A stretch of 64,000 nt of DNA from Brachyhypopomus gauderio (Eukaryota; Chordata; Actinopteri; Gymnotiformes; Hypopomidae), in contig NW_027506917.1 of assembly GCF_052324685.1 (NCBI RefSeq), positions 186,001 through 250,000 of the forward strand, given 5' to 3'. The position numbers were made by a program, and so were the translations under genes. Under the pieces are notes generated by a model, which worked only from the letters and a program-made list of their open reading frames with translations, did not search any database and was not told the origin of the DNA. Below, piece by piece: positions 24,201-35,299 of the stretch (its first letter is position 1; each line of letters opens with the position of its first letter).

Positions 24201-26499
24201 TACAGTAAACAAAATGTAGGCCAAACTTGATGCATATAATTTTTTTGCTTTACATATTTAACATATGAGAAAAGCATATTTATTCCCTAAGGGTAAAAAT
24301 GCAATGGACAAAATCTTCACAATGATCCCAATAATGGTGTTTTAATTTTTTACACAAACCATACCTGGTCTCCTTCACCCTTTCTTTCTTCAGTGCAGAT
24401 CTGCATTAGCTTAACTGAGAAGTGGTCCAGCAGCAACATGAATTTTAATTGCATAGGATTTCCTCCATTAATCTGGAAAGGTTTCGACAAAAAAAATGCT
24501 GCAGTTTTAAGTCTATTCATATTCATTACATATTGTAACGGTGTTGAGTCAGAAGGACCAGAATGAATCATGACACCAAAGTTAGCGAACTGTTATTTTA
24601 TAAGCAACACGCTAAAAGCATAAACAAGTGCCAAATACACTGATTCTAATGGGAAAAGGGAGGGGGAACACTAACACATACAACACACATCCAGGGAAAC
24701 AGGGAACTCACCGCGGGTCCTGCTGGGAGGCCTGTAGACTCCACCCCTCGTCGCTGCCCATTGGTGGACGGTACAATATTCAGCCACGCAGAACGTGATG
24801 GAGGCGGATTTTTTAAACCCCATTAATGTCTGCCACTCAAAATACAGATCCAGAGTGCTAAAAATGTAGAAATTACGTCCGATGAGACCGAGACCGAATT
24901 TGAGGAACTAGCTGTCGCTAGATTTAGTTATGTTCAATGAACCTTATAACAAAGACTTGATTACCGCATAGAGCATTATTTAACCCATTATGTATTTAAC
25001 AGTGACCGAATTAAAGTATTTTAAAGCATCGGAAAATATTAGATATTAATATTTTATTGTTTTCATCTTTATCAAATGAAACATTCACGTGAAATGTGTT
25101 TTTAAACTGGGCTAACTAGCTAGTTAACTAGCTAACGTTGGCTTACATAAAGTAAGGACGTTTTCTTACCTGATGTCACCAATAATGCTTCACTTAAATT
25201 TTCTGTGCCCCGTTTCCATCTTATTTTGTTGAATCATCCAACGATAATCCGCTCAAAATAATAATTTGGCAGGTAGATGTAAAATAATCCAGGTAGCTAG
25301 CTAGCCACCACAGCTCGTAGGCTGACCATCAGCACACACTGAAATTTTCAAACATGACCTGAGAGGCGCAAACAGTTGTCATTGGCCAGTTTCCTGAATG
25401 ACAGTCAGATTAACCAATTATGGTTAAAAGCAATGAGCTCAAATCACGTTTATGCCCCTAGCCTAGAGATAACATTTATATTTAAGTGGTTGTTCAACTT
25501 GTGTTTTTATTCCAGTGTGTAACTATAGGCACACACATTTTTAAGTTTAAAAGCCTGTTCCATTACAATGTACGTCTACCAGTATATCAGTTCATCTGTC
25601 TCTCAGTGTGTTACAGGTTATTTCCTTGGTTATGTTCAAGTATAGACCCAGTGTTTAGAAATGTTTCTTTTAAAAGTCCAGCGCCCAAACAAACTGCCAT
25701 TTTCTATTGCCATTGACTGCACAAGAACTAAAATGAGAACAGACATCAATAGAGATGGAACAATCAACAGAAATCTCCTACAGCCATTACTACAGTTACA
25801 TACTTTAGATATGCCAATGTAAAAATCTAATGTCTGAACTGACATTAGGAAGTCACTCTTCATTCTGTAGGCATCATAAAAATGAGCATTTTCAACTGCA
25901 GAAATTATTTTCAATTACCATCACGTTCTGTGGCAAATTAATATGTCCGAACCTATATATTTTGTTCATTTTTCTCCTGAACATCAATGGATCCTCTGAA
26001 TTACGAGGACGCCTAACAATCAAAATACGAGTATTGATACATGTAAGCCACATTCATTTCTGACATTGAAAATCATGTTTAAACCAGCAGTGCCAAAAGA
26101 CATAAGATTTTGATTAAAATGACAGAGAAAAAAACTTTTTAGTTCTTACAGACATAAACCTTTATATAATCAACCGAATGTTTAATTGCAGATAATTGCT
26201 GTAATTATACATGAATCTGTATATAATTTAAGAAAGCAGAAAAATACCGTATAAATAATACTGTATTATTTCCGTAAAAAAACGAGAAAAGCATGTAACT
26301 TGTAATTATTGTCATAATACTTAAAATAAAAGACATTTTGTCAAATTACAAATGTCTGTAATTTTACAAAGTTTTGCATACAATTGGAAAAAATGTTAAA
26401 ATACATTAAATATTTACAGTTATTTTACATAAAATTAGGATTTTTTTTTTTTACAGTGTAAGCTCAATAATTTCTAATTGTTTTAAACCTCGCAAAAAC

Positions 26500-27390
26500 A
26501 TGGACGGATTGTCCTGAGAGACAGACTGCATTAAATATCCTGCCAGCAGCAGAAACTAGAAAGGGCTCTTTAAATTGAGAGCGATGTACGGTGAGTTAAT
26601 GAAGCTACTGTACCCCTGCTGTGCGTAAATGCGCACATTGCTCCTCCAAACTTTCCATATGTTTTTTTTTCATAACACAGTAGAGAAACTGCCAACCTCT
26701 GAGCAGTAGCCGTTCGTCCTTCTGTTGACTGCTTGCTAGCATGGTCTGCATGCATCGTAGCAAAGTGACGGCTGATTTCGTACTCTTTGAAAACTGCAAC
26801 CGTTTCTTGGCATATCACACATACAGCCGTTGATCAAAGCTCAGTGAGAAAAATATTTTGTTGTCCACTCAACACACTTTTTAAGCACTCGGCACTCAGT
26901 TCCCACTTTCTTTTCTTTAGTCCACTCATTTTTACCTTTAAAAAGCCTAACGGGCCTTATGGTACGTGTACGTTCCGTCCAAAGCATTTTTGTTTTTTTA
27001 ATCAAGTATTTGGAGAGCGCGAGCTGACTGGATTTTATTGTTTTTTTTTCCTTCACTTTGCCGTGTGTTATATTTGCAAAACGACACATTATATTTCCAG
27101 AATTATTTTCTGTATGAAAAATAAAATAATAAAATAAAGCCTTAATAGAGAATTTAAAAACGAACTGATAGTGAAAATGATTCCCAAAAGTTTTTACATA
27201 AACCGGATGTAAAAAAGGGACATCTTATTTTTTATAGTTGCATACTTTTTGTTGCAAAGCTAAAATATCAACGAAAATCCAGTAGGCCCTACTCCAAAAT
27301 CGCGACTAAGGCTTTTAAATACTTTTTAAGGGCCTTCATTTTTCCAATATTGATTTATCAACTTATAGTACTTTTTAAGACCCGGCGGAC
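26500..27390 (-). mobile_element. hAT fragment, GTF2IRD2-like N-terminus
   Basis: Minus-strand frames give a Lys-rich start, then VGTECRVLKKCVEWTTKYF, then MICQETVAVFKEYEISRHFA with a BED-like Cys/His arrangement, as in GTF2IRD2/ZBED-type hAT transposases. Frames are broken and the catalytic part is absent. The order matches the fragments at 1,716 and 17,460. Confidence 0.65.
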
Positions 27391-28225
27391 ACCCTGTACA
27401 ACCACAAAATAAAAACTACAATGGTGATGACACTTACATCAATTTTAGACACTTTTACTTTCTGTGATTTAAAGATTTGATTTTAAAGATTTGACCAACT
27501 TTATTTGGTTTAGAAGTGGTTTGTATGTCAAATTATTTTACGTTAATTCTATTTTAGTTTATTATAAATCTTGGTTGCCTAATTGTCACACTGATATAAC
27601 AAAGTTGGGGATTCACCTCACTTTAGTGATGCTAGTGAAATGCCAAATTATCCCCTTGAAAATTATAACCCTTGCAAATATAAATATATCTAGCTTTGGG
27701 ATTATTAATAAGGCTAAATCGAGGTTAATGGTTATTGTAACTCTGTTAGTCCTCGACGACGTCTTGATGCTGATTCTAAATCAATATAAATATATAAAAC
27801 ACAAATATGGAATGGCGCTTTTAATTAATAGCGGTCCTTAAACTGTGGTGGTATAACGTTATATGCCATATCATATGATATAGGTAAATGACGGACGTAG
27901 TATGTTCGAGGTTATGAAAACTGCCCAGTCGCCTACTGAAAGAACGCACTGCTTTAAGATTTGAGCAGAACGTAATGCATTGAAATCTAATGCCTACTGC
28001 ACGGCATTTCGGACGGAGCCACGGATCCTCCAACGTTAGAGCCTTAATATGAGGTTATCCGAATTGAGCATTTGGAACAGGTGAAGTGCACAGGTTTCTC
28101 CATGTAATCTGTCTGCGCAGTCCAAATACGATGTTAACGCAGTCTAGAACCGATATAGACCATAAAATCTACAGTATTAATGCTGGAAGCATGTTTGGAC
28201 TAACATATGTTTGAACTTTACTGAC
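27391..28225. other. Non-coding, nothing recognised
   Basis: AT-rich spacer without a supported exon or repeat family. Confidence 0.4.
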
Positions 28226-28368
28226 CTTTTATTTGAAACTTGGAGGGACTTCTGAGATTTTGCCTCTGTGATTTGTTGAAGCTCTTTGGGTATGTCCCCT
28301 TTATCAGAAACAGGTATCGTGTCCCACTTCTCCTCAATTGCACGTTTAACTGAGTATCGCAGAAATGA
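28226..28368 (-). other. Possible isolated exon
   Basis: A 143-bp segment on the minus strand sits between an acceptor (CATCGCAG) and a strong donor (AAAAG|GTCAGTAA). It is open throughout in the phase-0 frame, reading SFLRYSVKRAIEEKWDTIPV and then SDKGDIPKELQQITEAK. The composition looks protein-like, but no family was recognised and no partner exon was found nearby. It is divergent from the unknown gene starting at 29,179. Confidence 0.35.
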
Positions 28369-28920
28369 CTGCGATGAGTGCAAGCGTCATTAACATTTCA
28401 TGGTTATTTACTTGTATTTAATAAAATTGATTCAAAATGTAAAATAGCCCAACTGAACGAACGTCGAAGTGCTATTTTCAAGGTCAGTCAACTAAAACCA
28501 TTTAGGATGGAATGATAAAAGAGAGCACAGTTATTTGCTGGCAAGGATAAAACAAACTGACTAGCAGACATTTGGAACCTCCACGTATTAGAAACAAAGC
28601 AGTAGTGATATTTCTCAGGTCTTTCCGAGGATATTCACAAAAATATTTAATAATTGTTGACAAAAAAGTAAATTGGCAAAATAAATGGACAGTCATTGTG
28701 AATTCAAGAGAAAAAAATGCTGACAACGCAAAATTATAGGTGTACGTTGTACACTGACATGAAAATACCTAAGTAGGACATTCGATGGGTAGCACAGATT
28801 TTTATAACACCGGAGTGGATCTGATACATGTCCAGGGCCAGAGTGGGTGTGATAAATGTCCCAGCCCAAACTACTGAGATTAACATGGGCCAGCCCAATG
28901 TGATTTGCACTTGAAGACTC
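28369..28920. other. Intergenic, upstream of unknown gene
   Basis: No gene. It holds a short GTGGATCTGATACATGTCC / GTGGGTGTGATAAATGTCC near-repeat (about 28,814-28,861) shortly before the tandem repeat and promoter. Confidence 0.4.
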
Positions 28921-29020
28921 GGCCAATTAGTAGTTTTAGTTATTATCTAACTGTCACTATGACAACACGGCCAATTAGTAGTTTTAGTTATTATCTAACT
29001 GCGTCCCTACGACAACACGG
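28921..29020. repeat. 48-50-bp tandem duplication upstream of promoter
   Basis: GGCCAATTAGTAGTTTTAGT followed by TATTATCTAACTG and GACAACAC occurs at 28,921 and again at 28,969. A third GG...CAT boundary at 29,019 marks the end of unit 2. Each unit contains CCAAT (GGCCAATTAG). It ends 27 bp before the TATA box. Confidence 0.9.
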
Positions 29021-29046
29021 CATATGAAGTCACAATGCAGGAGACC

Positions 29047-29054
29047 TATAAAAG
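29047..29054 (+). promoter_or_regulatory. TATA box of unknown gene
   Basis: TATAAAAG, 132 bp before the predicted ATG. It is followed by a leader without upstream ATG stops and by a short first coding exon with donor AGG|GTAAGT. Two CCAAT-type motifs lie in the tandem repeat just upstream. Transcription start is inferred near 29,076. Confidence 0.6.
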
Positions 29055-30369
29055 TCGCCACAGACAGTGTTTAATTTAACCACAGATGGTTTGATCGTCA
29101 CCGAGGTTGAAGTAGCGACTACAGCGGTTCAGCGATATCTTGTGCGACTATTCCAAGTGATCATCAACAAATCAACAAATGATGAGGGTAAGTTCATGTT
29201 CCTTTGAGCTTTTTCCATAATCTCACTTTAGTCCGAGTAAGTTCGAGAGAGCCGCTTCTCAGTTTATTTATTGAAAATGACATTCCTCGTCGAGACAGTT
29301 CTCTAAAGTTGCTTTGTAGCAACAGTGATTGTAGAATATTGCACAAAAATAGAACTAAATTGCTTTCGACCACAAATGGCGACTCACATTAACATTAATT
29401 ATCCGGTTACATCCCAGTTACTTCATTTTACGGCCTCTTATCACATTTAAGATGTGTAACCAATTAATATTGGTTATTAACCATCTGAGGTCATTAAGAT
29501 AGATCAATATTCTCTCCTTGAGAGTCCAGCGGTGTTGAGAAAAAAAATCAAATTATGAAATGTTCGTATTCCCCCTATCCTGTCTGCGCGTATGTCCGCA
29601 GCCTGTATTTTCACAGAAACGTGTTTAATGCATAATGTAGCTTACTTTATAATTATTTCACTCGCCACTGGCGACAGCATTATTTTTTTATGGGTAAGGA
29701 TTTTTTGTAATTGGAAAAATATCCATCCTTTTCTTTTGAGTTTGTATTTTAAAAGTTAAACGATAGACTCCAGCTCCCGCTCACGTGTTCGTCTCTGCCC
29801 ATCAACAAATGCAGGAATCCGATCACCAGCATGACTCGCAAAACGGAGCTGAAACTTTAGCACTAAGCGTTGAAAATGGCCAAGCGAAAAATATCGCATT
29901 TTTTCCCACACAGTCTACATCTCTGTCGGACCCAAAGAGGACACACTTCTTTATAACTGTACATAATTTTAAATTAATTTTAATGGGATCAAAAGTCACT
30001 CGTATGCATACTAGGAAACTTCAGTAAAGTTTGTTTCACGTTCGAGTATTCGGAATTTTCTTCAATAACTAAGACAGTATTGGCAAAAGTGCTATAATAA
30101 AATTCTTGTTTCTGGCAACCAAGACAAACATCTACAACTTTATTTACGTCAGGAATAGACGTATTTTAAATGTGCAACTTTCACCACTGCAACGTCTAAG
30201 GCACCGTCTACAAATGACCTTAACACAGACGCAAGTGGCGGTCGTGAAGGCCCCAGAGCACTACACACTGTTTTTTGTAATAATTTCAATAGCTTATAAA
30301 CGGTCCTTCATAAGACCACCAAACAAGTTGTATTACATAAAGTGCATGGTGTACGGCAACTGACAACTT

Positions 30370-30455
30370 TTTTTAAAAAGTGGGTCGCGACTTAATGACA
30401 ATGGGGGGAAAAAGTGGGTCCCGGGCTGAGACCAGTTGAGAACCCCTGCGATAGT
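30370..30455. mobile_element. hAT terminal remnant in intron 1
   Basis: The sequence ends GACCAGTTGAGAACCCCTG, the inverse of a CAGGGGTTCTCAACTGG-type hAT terminus, preceded by AAGTGGGTCGCGAC-type sequence. It lies 40 bp before exon 2 of the unknown gene. The other end was not found. Confidence 0.6.
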
Positions 30456-32184
30456 CATCATGAAACTCATTTTTTCTTCATTTTCTCTACTACAGTCTAA
30501 GAAAGCTGGGCCAGCAGAAGAGCTTCCTGAGGGCTGTGATGTGTCTGCCCCCAGCGTGAAAAACAAGCAGGCAAAGAAAGACCGTAGCAGATGGTTTTCA
30601 GGTGAGATTTAGCGTGATTACATGTTACCAAAACGTGATGCATTATGAGGTTATTTATTCATAACTATAATTTTCCACAATTTATGTTTTTAGTGACATT
30701 TGCTTATGTGCATCATTAGTCTCTGCCTCATAGATGCTTAAAGTAAATGTTTCTTTCACCACAGCTATTTGCTGTACTAGAGTGGAGGAGGCAGTGATTG
30801 AGGATCTCAACACTCCTCCATGTGGGAAAAGTGGTGGAGTCGTATCCACCTCTGGGATTAATCCAGCTGTTCTAACTGAAGAGCTGAGGAATACACTGCC
30901 AAGCAATGTGAGTACGAATCTCTGTATCTGTCTTCCTATCTGCCTGTGTGTCTGAGTTACCATAGCAACATGAGCCTTTGGCCATGTCTGGTCAGACCTT
31001 CACAACAGTAGATGTTCTTTACATTAGCATTTTACTTCTTAAAGAAATAATCAGCTTAAGGTTAAAAAAAGTAATAATTAAAAATCATTAAGCTTTTGGA
31101 TACTGATGAACTTTTTACACTTTCCTTTAACCTAACTAGATGAAAATGGAGGATTTGATTGAAGTGCTGGAAAAAATCTCAGCATGGGTCAAAGTGGCAG
31201 TGAAGGAGGTGGTTGCTCAGGACCTCATCCCTATAGTGAGGAACCTGATGCTGGAAAGGATTGCGGCTCTGGACCGAGTAAAGGCACAAATGAGCTGCAG
31301 GGAGACTCGGTCAGTGCTGTCTGACCTTTCTGAGGAGGCACTCCAGTCGGGCATCGTGAGGAGATTTGTGAAGACTGCTTCAGAAACTTTTCTCCAAGAA
31401 CGCCTTGGGTTGACATCCTGGACCAAGCCTGACACTGATCACTACGGTTCTAGAAGCGCATCTGTGACGGAGGCTGACGTGGAAGTGAAGCTGTCACTAC
31501 AGAGATGCTGCTCTGAGCTGTCAGCTCTGATTGCCCTCACTCTGTTCGGTGATGTCGCTGGCATCACCATCTCTCGGACAGAACAGGACCATACAGGCTC
31601 CGCTCTGCAGAGTGCAGCACAGACAGTGGACGTGGGGCTGGAGAAGAAATCTTGGTGGTTCAGGTTTCCAAGATTTCTGAAGCGGAGATTCAAGGTATCT
31701 GTTTTTAAAATGTATTTATTCCCAGTCACACCATTAGCTTTAGACTCTGCTCTTCTGAATGATTTTCAACCATACATTTATGCTACCGTCAATCATATTT
31801 TGAATGATTTTTTAATATCAAATTGTCTGCTCTTTTTAAAGAAACGCACAAACTAAGTGCATGTTCACACGGAGGACCAGGTGGTGGACAAACATATTCC
31901 AGATGGTACGCATTTTAGTATTTCATGAAGTTTAATTCATGACAGTATTATTTATAAAGAACCGAGTCTTCCATGGTTTAGTAGTCTTCCATGGTTTAGT
32001 AGTCTTTCCTGCTGCACAACTAATAGGGCATGAACAACAATAATGACAACAGCATGGAAGACTACACACAGCATCCCTCTCACGCCGTCTATTTGCTTTG
32101 ACTTTGCAGGTTTCCAGTCTACCAGTGCTGAAGCACCATCCACCTCTGACAACACCATCCCTAAGCTCAGGAGAAAGTCGATGC

Positions 32185-32480
32185 TGTCACGGTGAGGCGG
32201 CCCCCTACCGGCCGTCTGTCCACAGCGGCTGTTGTTGTTATTGTCTGGTGACGTCATGTGTGTCCCTCAGGTGGGCGGAGCCCGTGATCCGTCTCACCTG
32301 AGGGTCGTTTGTTTGCCTATATATGTCTTGTCTTTGTACCAGTTGACCGCTGGTCATTATATCCTTAATTTGGATCTATTGCACGGGTTTTAGGTTTTGC
32401 ACACTTTATATTAAACCACCCTTTTTCCCTGAGACTTGGCGTGATCGCTTCCTTTTTGTTGCTCACACCTGCCCGTCACA
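32185..32480. mobile_element. Solo LTR (296 bp) in the last exon
   Basis: Begins TGTCACGGTGAGG and ends TGCCCGTCACA, the canonical TG...CA form, with a short inverted end TGTCAC/GTGACA-like. It is flanked by perfect 5-bp duplications GATGC (32,180-32,184 and 32,481-32,485). It contains a TATATA stretch and ATTAAA. There is no internal retroviral sequence, so it is a solo LTR left by recombination. Removing it and one GATGC reconnects the coding frame of the unknown gene. Confidence 0.92.
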
Positions 32481-32529
32481 GATGCGTTCCAGATTGGCAA
32501 CGGCTTTCTCCAAGATCTGCAGAAAATGA

Positions 32530-33821
32530 GGGGAAAACACCTACTTGGGTGACATTGCTGGAAGTAGAAAATGTGTTATTCAATTAAAATGAAGAAAAAA
32601 AAGAGAACCAGACTGCTTCATTGTGATACCTGCATGACAGAAGGCAATATGCATTGTGTCCTGGTCCACAAATTGCATTACTCCTCTTCTCCTGGAAGTC
32701 TGGGTGAAGATCAGGTTGCACAGCTGTCTGTGGTCTCTACTCCAGGAAGAAGCACTGGAGACCTACATGATGGAGAGGAAGAAAGAGACAGAAAAGCAAA
32801 ATAAAGACTTTGATGGGGTCAGAGACCTGACCCATCACCTGGATTGTGTATGTGTATATATAAGAGGAATAACTCACTAGAGGTCCTTCGTCCTCAGGGG
32901 AGGAGGGCCGTCTTCCAGGGCTTCCCTGGTGCTGGCCGGTAGAGCCCACGGTCATCGGCAGAAGGGGGGGAGGCAGGTCCTACTGAACCTGTAGGAGGAG
33001 GACAGGAAAAGTTGTAATGCTGAATGTGATGTTTAGCAAACAATAGCATACAGTTATGTTTGTGTATGTTGTACATGTTTCAATGGCGACGTATGTAGTC
33101 CTGCTCCAACGTAGGTGGTAGAGTCTAACAAAGTTGGGGCCGGGGCTACTCATTTAAATGCCGAGCATAGGATCTTTCAAGGGAGAACTTCACGGTGGCA
33201 GCGAGTGTGGCCAGACATGCCGCTAAGCTTTTACTGCACAGTTTTACCAATGTTTTATCCAGTTTAAGGGACTATGTTCATGTGTGTGCTGCACAAATTA
33301 AAAAACAATGGGTGAAGTCTATCGTTGGAGTTAAGTCATGTTTTCGGGGAAAACCCTGGCCTTTTCAGTGTATACATTGTTGTGAGGCCGCATCCACCCC
33401 CCCCCCCCCATTCCCCCCCCCCCCCCAAAAGGCATCTGCACAAAGACCAAACATAGTTCAAAACATTTTGTTTTTATGTGGAAAAGTAAAAAGCATGATA
33501 CATAGTGAGATTAGAACTTTGTATAAGAATCTATTAAAATGCTGTGTAGGTGATTAAAAGCCTGGAGGTGGGCGTGGAGGGGGTCCTCTTGGTGGGTCTG
33601 GTCTGGTGGAGAAAACAGCAGGGTCCGGTGTCTCCAGGGTCTGGGTGTGATTAGACTCATGTGACCTGAAAAGGCCACCTGAATCGATGGAGACACCCTT
33701 ATACGTCACAGAAAATTCTGATTGCTGAAAAACACAAATAAGAGTAAAAATAAGTAAAGATGCCTTTAGGAATCATTTTCTAAATACCCCATAAGTAAGT
33801 CTAAATGTATTCAGGTATGAG
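32530..33821. other. Non-coding, GC-richer islands and poly-C
   Basis: Short frames without domains. A 120-codon frame at 33,195-33,557 ends in a Pro-rich stretch caused by poly-C runs at 33,396-33,426 and was not accepted as a gene. Nothing else was recognised. Confidence 0.45.
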
Positions 33822-34772
33822 CAGTGTTGGGAACATTACTTTAAAAAAGTAATTATAGTTACTCACTACTTGTTCAAAAAAGTAACTGAGTTAGTAACTG
33901 AATTACTCTATAATAAAAGTAACTCGTTACCAGGGAAAGTAACTATTTGCATTACAGTACAAAAGTTATATGCCAATGAATAAGGATTTTTTGAAAAAGC
34001 AGTATCACAGTCAGTTGAAATGAGTAGATCATAAAGGTGTTTAAATTTTGACATTTATTGCACATCAACATACCAGTGCAGGATAAAATCCTTTATAATC
34101 CCAAAACTTTGGAAAAAAAGAAACAAAAGTAAACAGTTACACTATATAAAGTGCATTTACATCTATCAAATTAAATTAAATTCTCTCAACCTGAGAACTG
34201 GTTTGTTCACAACAGAAGTAAACTTAACAATTAAACCTCTATTCTTAATTAAATAAATCAAATACCCAGTCTGGTAGACATTCAGGAACTTCAAGTATTT
34301 TCTTAAATAATGTTTATATCGCCAACTTGAATATGCAAATTTTTCTTCAGCTTACTTCTGACTCGCCATTTCTGTCTCTTCTCCGTTTGTGTCGTGTCAC
34401 TGGAGTGCTTCGGCACGCGTGTAAAAACACTGGCTCTGATTGGCTACCATAACGCTGCCTTAGCCAATCGCTTACTGACTTGTTAAGATAAACAGGTGTT
34501 ACACCGAGAACTTGTGACCTATCGAGATCTGTTACTCCTCACTAGCCTGGGCAGCGGTCCGCTCGCATTACTGTTAGTATATCAATATATAGTAACGCAC
34601 CGCTTTTAATGACCAGTAACGTCAACGGCGTTGTAACGACAGGAAAAGTAATTAATTATATTATCCCTTTACTGACAAAATGACGCCATTACCTAACGCT
34701 GTTAAAAATAATGCATTCTTATTATTGTAATAATAATTATATTATAAATAATTATTGTTATTTGCAACACTG
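33822..34772. mobile_element. Non-autonomous hAT (CAGTGTTGGGA family)
   Basis: The left end CAGTGTTGGGAACATTACTT leads into many AAGTAACT/AGTTACT motifs. The right end ...TTTGCAACACTG is its inverse. About 950 bp, no coding capacity. The flanking 8-mers GGTATGAG and TATATGAA are only partly alike, so the target duplication has decayed or been lost. This CAGTGTTGGG...GTAACT pattern is common in fish. Confidence 0.8.
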
Positions 34773-35299
34773 TATATGAATAACTGATGATTGATTGATT
34801 GATTATTATTAGTTCCATGTAATTTTTTGTAATGAGTTTACTGGTCTGGCCCCCTTGAGGTCCGATTAAGTTGTATTCGGCCCCCAGACCAAAATGAGTT
34901 TTTTGCTACATTGACGATGCAAAACCCATAAAATGCAGGTGGTGGAGGTGAAGCTTCAGCACAAGTCCATCTACAGTGGGTGGCAGAGTGAGCACTGGTG
35001 GGTGCTCAACAATTCTACTGGATAGATGCAGAGGTGAGTCATGGGAACAGGTTCACAATTTCAGTAAGAATGGACATGCTACTGTCAACGTCCCTTCAAC
35101 CTAATCTTTTCTTTGTAGTTGTAGCTTACCCTTCACCACTTTGCCAGCGCTAGTGCCGTGGCCTGCATCAAAGTAACGAAGAGTCTTGACTATAAGTATC
35201 AAGACCAGAGGACTTAACAACATCAAGAACTGATCGTCGGGATTATTAGAACAATCACCATTGTCAGTGTGCAAGGAACTGTGAGGAAAGCCAGAAAGA
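34773..35299. other. Non-coding, nothing recognised
   Basis: Contains a GATTGATTGATT microsatellite start and a GTCTGGCCCCCTTGAGGTCC-type segment near 34,842 reminiscent of hAT terminal DNA. No gene. Confidence 0.4.

Larger units (their letters stand above)
22213..26458. mobile_element. Large element with CACT...AGTG termini, CACTA/EnSpm-like
   Basis: The left end reads CACTAAAAAAAAAATCG and the right end TTTTTTTTTTTTACAGTG, flanked by TA on both sides. AT-rich CCGTAAAA-type motifs occur near both ends and in an 84-bp repeat array near the left end, as in CACTA/EnSpm elements with subterminal repeats. No transposase gene was found. A LINE fragment sits inside, plus a GCTCCTGCTCTGGGC minisatellite. 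TSDs of CACTA elements are usually 3 bp and only TA is seen here. The sequence beyond the right end does not match the empty site in block B, so the right boundary is less sure than the left. Confidence 0.55.
29076..32529 (+). pseudogene. Unrecognised six-exon gene, disrupted
   Basis: Exons fit in phase: exon 1 to 29,187 (ATG 29,179, then ATG AGG); 30,496-30,601; 30,765-30,907; 31,140-31,694; 31,842-31,905; 32,110 to 32,529 with an LTR inserted. Without the LTR the frame would be 331 residues. The N-terminal part is Lys-rich. Exon 4 (185 codons) looks helical (MEDLIEVLEKISAWVKVAVK) and ends in a basic-aromatic stretch WWFRFPRFLKRRFK. The C-terminus is basic, with RRKSM. An in-frame TAA at 31,854-31,856 in exon 5 would end translation early; with the LTR, a TGA follows within a few codons. 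A truncated protein ending after exon 4 remains possible. Family unknown; function not assigned. It has its own TATA promoter. Confidence 0.65.

Noticed and set aside
26459-26490. Continuation of the P-element gene after the CACT-ended element
   Set aside because: About 20 bases show weak similarity to the empty site in block B, then none; the coding frame does not resume.
33195-33557. 120-codon frame with a Pro-rich tail
   Set aside because: The Pro run is encoded by poly-C tracts; no domain, splice context or second copy supports it.
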